A DNA stretch of 52,653 bases from an uncultured Turicimonas sp. Its GTDB lineage: Bacteria > Pseudomonadota > Gammaproteobacteria > Burkholderiales > Burkholderiaceae_F. The notes beneath the pieces are model-generated. The model did not search any database, was not told where the DNA came from, and saw only the letters and a program-made list of their open reading frames with translations. Below, piece by piece: positions 45,407-52,653 of the stretch (its first letter is position 1; each line of letters opens with the position of its first letter). Position numbers and translations under genes: made by a program. Location of the stretch: positions 1 to 52,653 of the forward strand of contig CANTYJ010000041.1 of assembly GCA_947854175.1 (NCBI GenBank), written 5' to 3'.

Positions 45407-46549
45407 TTATTTCATCAACTTTTTAACGGTTTTAATATAAATTTCCAAACAGTTTTTGACCTGATAAGGATAACCATACTCATTATCTCCGTGCATATTG
45501 CCGCCGGAAGGACCAAAAGTCACCACAGGAATACCAAGAGAGACCGCTAAGATATTGGAGTCGCATATTGAAGGGTCGTAAGCACAGGGAAGGTTTTCTC
45601 CCGTAACTTCATGGAAACTTTCTCTTAATGCATTGACTAGCTCATGATCTTCTGGAACTGCAAAAGACTTCATGTACGGACTACTTCTAGGTTTTAATCT
45701 GACCTCGACTTTATCTGCCAAGCCCATTCTTTCAGCCAGTTCCTCGATCTGTTTAATACAGCTTTCCTCGTTTTCTCCCGGAACAACATAGCGGTCTAAG
45801 AAGATAAGGCAACTGTCGGGAACAATCAATGTGGCTGTGCTTCCGCCACACATGTACCGGACACACCAGGTTCCTTTGATTAGTTTAGGATGAGTCGCGG
45901 TTGGTAACGCCTCAATTGCTTCAGCCAACTTACCGGCAGTAATGATGGCATTTTCTCCGCTCTCAGGATAACGGCAAGTATGTCCGGCGCGGCCATGAAC
46001 AATAACTTCAAAACTTAATCTTCCACGGAATCCTACAGCCACATTGTCATACCGGCACTCTGCCATAATGGCATAGTCAGCTCCGATATTTCCTTCTTCC
46101 ACGAGCTGGTAAGTTCCTTTGCTCAGACCTTCTTCGTCAGCTACAAAACAGCCCAACAACCGCCCGGTAAACTCTTCTTTATGTTTGGAAAAATACTCAA
46201 ATACAGAAAGAATATCCGCAATGCCACCCTTCATGTCCATTGCACCACGACCATAAACCTTGCCGTCGATTTCAGTCGGTTTGAATGGATTCGTATTCCA
46301 ATTTTTTAGGTTAACCGCTACAGTGTCGATATGTCCGATTAACATCATTGTTTTACCGGGCTTTCCGCTATCTAAAACGCACCAAATGGATGGACGCTGT
46401 TTATCAGAATCGTCAGGGAAGTAACTGTAGTGAGGTTCTATTCCAAAACTTCTAAGTACCTCTGCTACATAGTCAGCGGCATTAACTTCGTGACCGTCAA
46501 CAGAATCAATACTGATTAGGTCGTACCATCTTTTAATTACTGTATCCAT
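45407..46549 (-). CDS. M20-family metallopeptidase (ArgE/DapE/YgeY-like)
   Basis: 380 residues. The metal site is visible: LIGHIDTV (about 70-77), GRGAMDMKGG (about 99-108), and ADEEGLSKGT (about 137-146, the catalytic DEE). The central dimerisation lid runs about 180-290. The family deacylates amino acids or cleaves dipeptides; YgeY-type relatives are the closest by overall layout. It starts 2 bases after the nhaC stop, which couples it to the antiporter. Confidence 0.88.
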   Translation of the reverse strand: MDTVIKRWYDLISIDSVDGHEVNAADYVAEVLRSFGIEPHYSYFPDDSDKQRPSIWCVLDSGKPGKTMMLIGHIDTVAVNLKNWNTNPFKPTEIDGKVYGRGAMDMKGGIADILSVFEYFSKHKEEFTGRLLGCFVADEEGLSKGTYQLVEEGNIGADYAIMAECRYDNVAVGFRGRLSFEVIVHGRAGHTCRYPESGENAIITAGKLAEAIEALPTATHPKLIKGTWCVRYMCGGSTATLIVPDSCLIFLDRYVVPGENEESCIKQIEELAERMGLADKVEVRLKPRSSPYMKSFAVPEDHELVNALRESFHEVTGENLPCAYDPSICDSNILAVSLGIPVVTFGPSGGNMHGDNEYGYPYQVKNCLEIYIKTVKKLMK

Positions 46550-46551
46550 GA

Positions 46552-47994
46552 TTATTTTCCTGTTGACAAAGCGGCGTTATTCATAATTTCCTGTTCTTTG
46601 AGCTTTTCATCTTCTTCCATCTTGGCCATGCCAATACCGGTTAAGGCATAAACCGCAGAAAGAATGATGGATAACCAAAGCATCGGCGCATAAGCTAAGA
46701 ATGCGATATTTGCTACACCTAGAGTTGAAGCAGTGTATGAACCTGTCGTTGACCAGGGAACCAACGGAGCCAAACCGGTACCGGTATCCAACATCATGCG
46801 CATCAAATTCTTTCTTTGGAGGTTATATTTCGGAAACATATCCTTTGTCATTGTTCCGACGACCGGATAGCTAACGTAGTAAGCACCGGTAATCATGAAG
46901 AATAGGGTATGCAGACACATAACACAGAAGGCCATGACTCTGCTGTTGCGCGCAAACTTAGTTACGTAATCGAGAAGTACTTCTGCAACGCCGGCTGTTC
47001 TTAACGGAGCTCCGAACATGGCAGCTGCCATCAACAATCCGATCGTACTCATCATGCTGGTGAATCCGCCTCTGTTAAGCATTTTGTCAACAAAGGTTGA
47101 ATCAGTATGGGTGGAGAAACCGCTATACATGTACTGCATTACGCTCTTTAAATCGGCGCCTTGCATAATCATGGCTAAAACGGCTCCAACTGCGATACCG
47201 GCGACAAATGTCGGGATGGTAGGCTTCTTCAGGACGATCAAAGCGATCACAACAAAAACCGGAAGAAGAGCTATAGGATTGAGATTAAAAGTTTTCTCGA
47301 TCGTTGAAAGAATTTCTGTATAAGTTGCACTTTCCATTGATCCGGAAGTAAAACTTAACCCGTAAACAAAGAAAAAAACCAAACTAATAATATAGGCCGG
47401 ACCGGTTGAAATCAGAGAATGTTTGATCCCTTCAAGCAACGGAGTGTCAGTCACAGTCGCAGTGATAACAGGTGAATCGCTTAAAGGAGAGATTTTATCG
47501 CCGAAGAATGCTCCGACACAGACAGCACCTGCTGCAGCTTCGACCGGAACGCCCAAACCTTCTGCAACACCCATACAGGCTACACCTACGGTGGCCAATG
47601 TACCCCAAGAGGTTCCGGCCAATGTACTCATCAATGTACAAAGAATACAAGCAACCGGTAAGAAAAGTTGCGGTGTAATGACCTTCATACCGTAGTAGAT
47701 CATGACCGGGATCGTACCTGAAGCCATCCAGGCAGCGATTAACACGCCGACGGATAACAAGATTAACATCGCAACCAACATGGAAGCGATCATATCTTTA
47801 ATACCTTTTTGAATTTCGTTGTAAGCAATGCCGAATACGCAAGCCATCAAACACATGATGGCACCATCAACAGCCAAGACTATTCTGGCATTTACCTTTA
47901 AGGCCATTAACCCAAAAAAGATTAATGCAATGCCTAGAAAAAGCATCGACATAGCTTGCCAGGGGGCCAATTTTTTAGTTTCCGATTGACTCAT
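46552..47994 (-). CDS. NhaC-family Na+/H+ (or amino-acid) antiporter
   Basis: 480 residues with about 11-12 transmembrane helices. TLAGTSWGTLATVGVACMGV and FFGDKISPLSDSPVI are the NhaC core blocks; GTGLAPLVPWSTTGSYTA lies near the C-terminal third. NhaC members exchange Na+ for H+ or carry small acids such as malate/lactate or amino acids. Pairing with the peptidase suggests uptake of its substrate, but this is inference. A good Shine-Dalgarno (GGAGG) lies just upstream of the start. Confidence 0.88.
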   Translation of the reverse strand: MSQSETKKLAPWQAMSMLFLGIALIFFGLMALKVNARIVLAVDGAIMCLMACVFGIAYNEIQKGIKDMIASMLVAMLILLSVGVLIAAWMASGTIPVMIYYGMKVITPQLFLPVACILCTLMSTLAGTSWGTLATVGVACMGVAEGLGVPVEAAAGAVCVGAFFGDKISPLSDSPVITATVTDTPLLEGIKHSLISTGPAYIISLVFFFVYGLSFTSGSMESATYTEILSTIEKTFNLNPIALLPVFVVIALIVLKKPTIPTFVAGIAVGAVLAMIMQGADLKSVMQYMYSGFSTHTDSTFVDKMLNRGGFTSMMSTIGLLMAAAMFGAPLRTAGVAEVLLDYVTKFARNSRVMAFCVMCLHTLFFMITGAYYVSYPVVGTMTKDMFPKYNLQRKNLMRMMLDTGTGLAPLVPWSTTGSYTASTLGVANIAFLAYAPMLWLSIILSAVYALTGIGMAKMEEDEKLKEQEIMNNAALSTGK

Positions 47995-48127
47995 TTGTTC
48001 CTCCAGAGAGTTCTGTTTATTTTTAACTGGAGAGAGCCGACGGTCTCAACGATGAGAAGTTTCCTTGGGATTGGGAATATTTAAATTGTTGAGTTCCGAT
48101 AGCGCTCCACTTATAAAAGTGACAGTC

Positions 48128-48146
48128 CATAAGATATTTTCTTATG
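48128..48146. promoter_or_regulatory. palindrome upstream of the NhaC operon
   Basis: CATAAG (48128-48133) and CTTATG (48141-48146) form a 6-bp inverted repeat around seven A/T bases, about 135 bases upstream of the antiporter start. A second inverted repeat, GTTTCCG/CGGAAAC, lies at 48152-48184. Either could be an operator; no regulator gene is adjacent. Confidence 0.35.
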
Positions 48147-48471
48147 TCCCAGTTTCCGGAATTACGGAGAAAATTTACGGAAACTTCGGCAATTTTTCCT
48201 TTCAGTCTTCTATTGTCTCCGTTTATTTTAAGAAGGCCTACTGATAAAAATTGCTCCTCTACCTTTCAAAGATAATGTTAGTCCTAAAATGTAAATAAAT
48301 TTAATTTGATTTTTTTACTTAACTAAATATTTTCCCTTAGTGACATCCGGGAATCAAAAGCTGAATCCACAAGCTAATTCAGAGGCAATGCTAATCTTCT
48401 ATTGTTTTTTCGCCTGAAACCATTTAATTTGTTCATAGGATTCTATTTTCTTCGCACCTCCCAGGATGGAT

Positions 48472-48822
48472 ATGTTCCAAATTTATTTTCCAACGGATTT
48501 GTATTTTGGTAACGGCGCTCTCAAAGAGCTACATACTCTGAAGCTACCAGGCAAAAAGGCTTAATCGCCACCACTTCAGGAAAAAGTATTCAACGATTTG
48601 GCTACTTAAATATCCTTACTGAACAGTTGGGTTCGATGCATATTGCCTACTGTGTGTATGACAAAATTCAACCGAATCCTACCAAGGACAGCATTATGAA
48701 AGCCGCTGAAATGACAAAGCTGGAAAGTTTTAACTTTGTTATAGGATTCGGAAGAGGATCACCTATGGAGGTCTCTAAGGCAATCGCCTTAATGGCAACA
48801 AATCTAGGTAACTTATGGGTTT
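48472..48822 (+). pseudogene. decayed iron-containing alcohol dehydrogenase (N-terminal part)
   Basis: An ATG at 48472 with AGGA upstream opens MFQIYFPTDLYFGNGALKEL, the usual start of Fe-ADHs. A one-base frameshift near 48560 ends the first frame at TAA. The next frame continues LIATTSGKSIQRFG, then VIGFGRGSPMEVSKAIALMA and NLGNLW, the conserved NAD-binding part, where GGGSxxDxxK reads GRGSPMEVSK. Homology stops at about 48820, where transposase-like sequence begins. About two thirds of the gene is missing. Confidence 0.8.
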
Positions 48823-48950
48823 AGTACCGGACGCCTGGAAGGCATGAACAATAAAATAAAGGTCATCAAGCGAATAGCTTATGGTTTCTACGACCTGGAT
48901 TACTTTTACTTAAAGATTAAGGGAGCATGTCCGGGAATAAAAAATAATAT
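48823..48950 (+). mobile_element. ISL3-type transposase C-terminal remnant
   Basis: The frame reads GRLEGMNNKIKVIKRIAYGF followed by YDLDYFYLKIKGACPGI, matching the C-terminal end of ISL3-family (DDE_Tnp_ISL3) transposases, which end with ...EGxNNKIKxxKRxxYGFRDxxYFxLKI. Nothing upstream of GRLEG is transposase-like; the preceding bases belong to the broken alcohol dehydrogenase. No terminal inverted repeats or target duplication could be confirmed. Confidence 0.7.
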
Positions 48951-49378
48951 TTGGTCTACGGTTACAGCTGGAACTGCAATCATTAAACACAAGCTCTGGA
49001 ATCCTCTGTCGGATTTAAAAACGGCAGTCTATAGTCCGACCCCTGACCTCCGCCTAGGCCCCTGAAAGGACCCGGGAGCGAGCTCCCCTCTGTCGTGAGG
49101 GGAGCAGTCAAGTTTGCTCTCCCTGACTAAAAGCGTATATCTTAAGTAGCTGTCAAACTCATTCACAGCCATAATACGGTAACCTCGCTGCGCTCAGTTA
49201 CCATTTATGTTGCTCAACACCTAACAGGATAACCTTCGCCGTTAATTTGAAGGTGTTTTGGAATATCTCTATTGATAAAGTGCCAACTGAAGCTCAGTTT
49301 TAGGCTGAGCCTTATCTGAAAAAGTTCTCTGATAGTTGCCCAGGTCAAACAAAAAACTTTGTCAAATTCTCCAAAACT
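48951..49378. other. IS-flank and repeat-like intergenic sequence
   Basis: A GC-richer patch carries a 9-bp hairpin GCTCCCCTC/GAGGGGAGC (49082-49105) with a further GGGAG...CTCCC pairing outside it, and a GGTAAC/GTTACC inverted repeat (49179-49202). These may be remnants of the element end. No intact gene is seen. Confidence 0.45.
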
Positions 49379-49400
49379 CTAAAAGAGCCACCATAGGCTC
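49379..49400 (-). terminator. terminator of the exported unknown gene
   Basis: On the minus strand GAGCC/GGCTC with a six-base loop is followed by TTTTAG, 25 bases after the stop codon of the gene at 49425-50015. Confidence 0.6.
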
Positions 49401-49424
49401 ATGAGCAAAGTATTAGATCGTCCA

Positions 49425-50015
49425 CTACTTTGTTTTTGCCGCTGACGGATTATTTACCGAGCTTGGTTTCTTGCAGAGAGATGTCTTCAAATAAGACATG
49501 ACTGTCTTAGGCTGAATGGGCTGATACGCCTTGTTAATTCTGCCTTTGGACAGTTCTTTTCCTTTACCCATTGGTTCTGAATAAACTGCTCCGGCTAAAG
49601 CTCTGGCTTGGTTTGTCTTGCATTGAATCTGCATTTGAACCTTACTGGATTTTCCTTCTCCCACCGGTTTATTGTTGAGCAACCAAAAACTCACTTCGTC
49701 ATTTTTACGACGAATTCCAAAGCGTATTAGGTACAGTTCCTCATTTAACTTTTGTAGTCCGTTACTGCCGACGATAGGTGGAATAAATAGAGGCATTACG
49801 GGTGCTGTTGTCGCTCCCTGAGTATTGGCCTGATTCTGATTAAAACGCCTGACAGCTCCATTTGGAATGACTCTTCTTTGAGGAGGGACATAGGTTCTGG
49901 GAGCCGTCGCTCTTGGACGAATAGTTGTTCCTCTGCCTAATCTGGCAGCATATGTTTCAGTGGCAAGCGACGCAAATATAACGGCGCATACCGTCAATAA
50001 TAAATAGCGCTTCAT
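49425..50015 (-). CDS. exported protein of unknown function
   Basis: 196 residues. A signal peptide (about 1-23, cleavage after TYA) is followed by an Arg/Pro/Thr-rich stretch (about 24-60), a QN-rich linker, and a folded region (about 85-185) with two cysteines (about 131 and 180). I recognise no family. Codon use and composition resemble the neighbours, and the presence of both a signal peptide and a terminator support a real single-gene unit. Confidence 0.65.
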   Translation of the reverse strand: MKRYLLLTVCAVIFASLATETYAARLGRGTTIRPRATAPRTYVPPQRRVIPNGAVRRFNQNQANTQGATTAPVMPLFIPPIVGSNGLQKLNEELYLIRFGIRRKNDEVSFWLLNNKPVGEGKSSKVQMQIQCKTNQARALAGAVYSEPMGKGKELSKGRINKAYQPIQPKTVMSYLKTSLCKKPSSVNNPSAAKTK

Positions 50016-50137
50016 TTTGATTTGAGGTTGGTTTATTTTTTTTACTCAGTCTAAGCTGATAACTCAAATTCTAGCCTTCTGAATTATCAGAAGTTGAACA
50101 GGCGACTGCTTGTTTTCACTAACAACCTCTTCCTGGA

Positions 50138-51433
50138 CTACGGAACAGCTCCACCTTCACTATCTTCTGTTTCAGCCGTCCGTAAAGAATTATTAGATTC
50201 AAATTCCACCTGCTCACCGGTAATTGGCTTCGGACCAAACTTTGTCACCAAATAGTAAAAAGGTATAGCAATGACAACGACCATGGCAGTCACACCGAAA
50301 ACGCCGGTATAGCCTAAGTAAGGAACAAGATAACCGGAAAGATATGGTGCAAGTCCTATACCCAGATCAAAGAATACAAAATAACTACTTGTTGCCTGTG
50401 CATAGCGGTTCTTTGGAACCATCGAAACTGCCATAGCGTTTCCGATAGAAGTTATATTTCCAAACCCAAAACCACAGAGTGCCCCGGCGATTAAAACTGC
50501 AAAACTTCCTAATTGTGCCCAAAGTAAAATTAAACCCGCAGCCAGAGAAAGCATGGCCGGATAAAAAACCAAGGCCGGACCATGAATATCATAAATTTTT
50601 CCTGTCCACGGTCTGGAAATCAGGATAGCTCCTGCATAAATCAAAAAGAAGAAAGAAGCTGCTGTTTCGACATGATTCTCATGCGAATACGGAGAGATGA
50701 AAGCCTGAATATTGCCCCAGGCCAAACAAAAAATTGCACACACAAGACAAAACGGAATCAGCTTGACATCAATAAAATCAGAGAGTTCAATTTTTTTCTT
50801 TATGGTCTTCTTCGGTTGTTCCTTAACATCGATGAGAAAGAACAACAAAAGACAAACAGCAGAAAGCGCAATCGTTATCCAGAATATTCCTTCGTATCCG
50901 ACAACTTTCAGCAAAGAAATCCCAAGCAACGGACCGGAACAAATTGCTAAAGCCGTACTCATTGAATAATAAGAGATACCTCGGCCTTGAAATGCCTTGG
51001 GTGTAATAACTGCCACCAATGTCCCGGCCACTGTTCCTACTATTCCGACAGCTAAGCCATAGACAAACCTAAGAATCAACAACATTGATGCTGAAGTGAC
51101 AAATAAAAAGGATAAATTTCCAATGAAATAAACGGAGATTCCAATAAATAACAACCTTCTGAATCCTGCTGAATTTACTATTCGGCCGGTAAAGAAGCGT
51201 CCGACAAGGCATCCGATAACGACGATCCCTGTGATAAGACCTGCGAATGCTAATGAACAATCAAATTTATCAACAGCATATTGAGTGTTTGTCACAAACA
51301 AGGCGTAATAGCCCGTCATTTCAAGAAAGTTAATGATCGCTATAGCAATAAAAGTTCTACTAAAAACAGCTTTCCAGACGGAAACAGAATTTTCCGGTTT
51401 ACATTCATTGTTTATTGGGTTTTTATTCTGCAT
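50138..51433 (-). CDS. MFS transporter (multidrug/sugar-efflux-like)
   Basis: About 431 residues with twelve hydrophobic segments. The loop 2-3 MFS motif is GCLVGRFFTGRIVNSAGFRRLL (abbreviated GRFFTGR...GFRR), and the second half has ISRPWTGKIYDIHGP. The overall pattern is of the arabinose-efflux-permease-like group; the substrate is unknown. An ATG two codons upstream of the chosen one at 51433 (51439) is equally possible. No partner gene is adjacent. Confidence 0.82.
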   Translation of the reverse strand: MQNKNPINNECKPENSVSVWKAVFSRTFIAIAIINFLEMTGYYALFVTNTQYAVDKFDCSLAFAGLITGIVVIGCLVGRFFTGRIVNSAGFRRLLFIGISVYFIGNLSFLFVTSASMLLILRFVYGLAVGIVGTVAGTLVAVITPKAFQGRGISYYSMSTALAICSGPLLGISLLKVVGYEGIFWITIALSAVCLLLFFLIDVKEQPKKTIKKKIELSDFIDVKLIPFCLVCAIFCLAWGNIQAFISPYSHENHVETAASFFFLIYAGAILISRPWTGKIYDIHGPALVFYPAMLSLAAGLILLWAQLGSFAVLIAGALCGFGFGNITSIGNAMAVSMVPKNRYAQATSSYFVFFDLGIGLAPYLSGYLVPYLGYTGVFGVTAMVVVIAIPFYYLVTKFGPKPITGEQVEFESNNSLRTAETEDSEGGAVP

Positions 51434-51439
51434 TTTCAT

Positions 51440-52552
51440 TACTTCTGACTTCTGAGCATTAAGCCAACAGTAATTTCAGATCCTAGACCGATTTTCCACG
51501 GAAATCTTTTTTGTAAAGTAGATCAAAATTATTCTTGAAGGTGAAAAACATCTATTGCTTTTCTAAGCTTCGCTCTAATAAAACCTTACTGCTCCTCGAG
51601 TCCTGCAAATAACTGTCATGCTTAGGCGCTTTCAACCTTCATTCATCACGTTCCTTCAATATCTCAAGTAGCCTTTTCGGTAAAACACCCAGTTCGTCTG
51701 CGTAATATCTCGTTTTCTCTGTAGTAACGACGATTAAGTTTTTTGAGGCTTAAGTTATGTTCTATTTTATTTTGGGCTTTCTTATGATTTTTTGCTTTAC
51801 TGAATTTTTGTAATTTCTTATCCTTAGCACAAAGTCTGAATACGCTTCTGGATTAGATTGTAAAGTCCAAGCTTAAACTCTGTGACTGAAAAAATTGGCA
51901 AACTTATATATCGTTACTCTTTGCATGTCAGCTCCTTAACGAGGTGTTCTTATCAAAATCTGCTTTACCTGGAGATCTAACATGTTTAGTTTTGGAAGTT
52001 TTTCTTGCGGAAATAGCTCAAAATCTATTTCGGATATTAGCGAATATAGGAAAATCAGCCGGCTCTCAAATAAAGGAAAGGTCTATTGGGAATGCTGGAG
52101 GTAACTTTGGCAGAAACTCTTTTTAGTTTCAAACTCCTTGATACTAAAAAGCCTATAAACACGAGGCTCAAACCTTCTACCAAAAGGACTGAGCTCCAGT
52201 AAATATGGAGAAAGTCGTGAAGTACCTTCACCAAACACGACTACTATTGCTCCTTATCGTGTTAGCGGAATTGTCCGACAAAAGCGACATTATTGTCAAT
52301 TTTGAAGGAACCATTTCTGTTACATTGATAGGTGTGGCAATCGTCCTATGGACATTTAAGTCGTAGGACTATCAGATCCAGGATAGTAGGTTCATCCCGA
52401 ATTTTTCTTTTACAAACAATATATCGAACTTCGCCAAGAAACTTAAAGCAACAGAAGGCAGGCTCCAAACAGATTTTTCATGGAAACTACCATTCGTTCC
52501 TCTTTGATAGTTTGTTCTAAGATCTTTAGAGGTTTTTTAGAACGAGGAAAAA
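51440..52552. other. 1.1-kb gene-poor region
   Basis: AT-rich sequence with stop codons in all frames. Two 60-odd-codon frames (51944-52126 and 52332-52520) show no motifs and no ribosome-binding site. A 53-codon frame at 52205-52366 encodes two hydrophobic stretches (LLLLLIVLAEL and ISVTLIGVAIVLWTF) and might be a small membrane protein. Otherwise I see nothing recognisable. Confidence 0.4.
52205..52366 (+). CDS. possible 53-residue small membrane protein
   Basis: An ATG-initiated frame with two short hydrophobic segments (about 13-22 and 37-51) and a charged middle. The ribosome-binding site is weak (GAG about 11 bases upstream). No family is recognised. It could equally be a remnant or chance frame. 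Confidence 0.2.
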   Translation: MEKVVKYLHQTRLLLLLIVLAELSDKSDIIVNFEGTISVTLIGVAIVLWTFKS

Positions 52553-52653
52553 ATGGCAGAGTTAAGTATCCGACAAGCAACTCCTGAAGATTGTCCGACA
52601 ATTGTCAATCTGATTGGTCAGTTAGCTGAATATGAACATTTAGAAAACGACTG
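52553..52653 (+). CDS. GNAT-family N-acetyltransferase (5' part, cut by window end)
   Basis: The first 33 codons read ELSIRQATPEDCPTIVNLI and GQLAEYEHLE, the typical N-terminal strand-helix of GNAT acetyltransferases of the diamine/spermidine acetyltransferase-like type. Shine-Dalgarno GAGG lies 6 bases upstream of the ATG. The acetyl-CoA-binding motif is outside the window, so substrate and length are unknown. Confidence 0.75.
   Translation, partial: MAELSIRQATPEDCPTIVNLIGQLAEYEHLEND

Noticed and set aside
48950-49065. Second half of the 73-codon frame beginning at 48844
   Set aside because: Only the first part matches a transposase; the rest reads into repeat-like sequence and is not a protein.
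1-52653. tRNA, rRNA, CRISPR, prophage or toxin-antitoxin locus
   Set aside because: Looked for and not seen; no cloverleaf, repeat-spacer array or phage genes were recognisable by eye.

Overview
The window looks like chromosome from a betaproteobacterium of the order Burkholderiales, most likely the Sutterellaceae (Sutterella/Parasutterella-like gut commensals). The base composition is unusually AT-rich for the order. The gene neighbourhoods are nevertheless classic for it: folB-ttcA, metK|lpxL-dapF-DUF484, cobW-dksA, argB-slmA, gpmA-envC-ctpA, ftsY..ftsE-ftsX-rpoH, rsmD-coaD, and a giant DUF3683 FAD/Fe-S oxidoreductase. The lineage call rests on protein families and synteny read by eye, not on a search.

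Layout. 0.2-7.2 kb: an OFA-type MFS transporter, then PEBP, CBS, tRNA-modification (ttcA), folate (folB, 5-FCL), CCA-adding and trpS genes. 7.2-15.3 kb: metK behind a structured leader RNA, divergent from lpxL; then dapF, DUF484, an RlmI-type methyltransferase, a His/Cys-rich CobW GTPase, a Cys-poor DksA and a secreted basic protein. 15.4-21.3 kb: a same-strand metabolic block (AEC transporter, DSD1/D-threonine-aldolase-fold PLP enzyme, LysR regulator, DcuC C4-dicarboxylate carrier, IadA isoaspartyl dipeptidase) that suggests release of aspartate and traffic in C4-dicarboxylates. 21.3-30.5 kb: a small metal-binding HMA protein, argB-slmA, gpmA-envC-ctpA, rhodanese-secB, a BOF protein and a LOG protein. 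30.5-37.1 kb: a six-gene minus-strand operon ftsY-ppx-ftsE-ftsX-rpoH-trmL, with rsmD-coaD divergent. 37.1-43.6 kb: HIT protein, DUF3683 oxidoreductase, ilvA and a small unknown gene. 43.7-52.6 kb: a looser region with an N-formylglutamate amidohydrolase-like gene, an LprI-like gene with a partial second copy, an M20 peptidase-NhaC pair, a decayed Fe-alcohol dehydrogenase fused to the tail of an ISL3-type transposase, an unknown exported protein, an MFS transporter, a gene-poor kilobase and the start of a GNAT acetyltransferase.

The most unusual points are these. (1) The metK leader has an aptamer-like fold upstream of a strong hairpin, and its core resembles part of the SAH-riboswitch consensus. 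(2) The FtsE-position ATPase keeps Walker A but has lost the Q-loop Gln, the catalytic Glu and the H-loop His, while FtsX and a degenerate-LytM EnvC-like partner are present nearby. (3) The signal peptide of that EnvC-like protein lies upstream of any ATG/GTG/TTG, which implies a CTG start. (4) There is a recent pseudogene/IS scar at 48.5-49.2 kb. I saw no rRNA, tRNA, CRISPR array, phage or intact insertion sequence.
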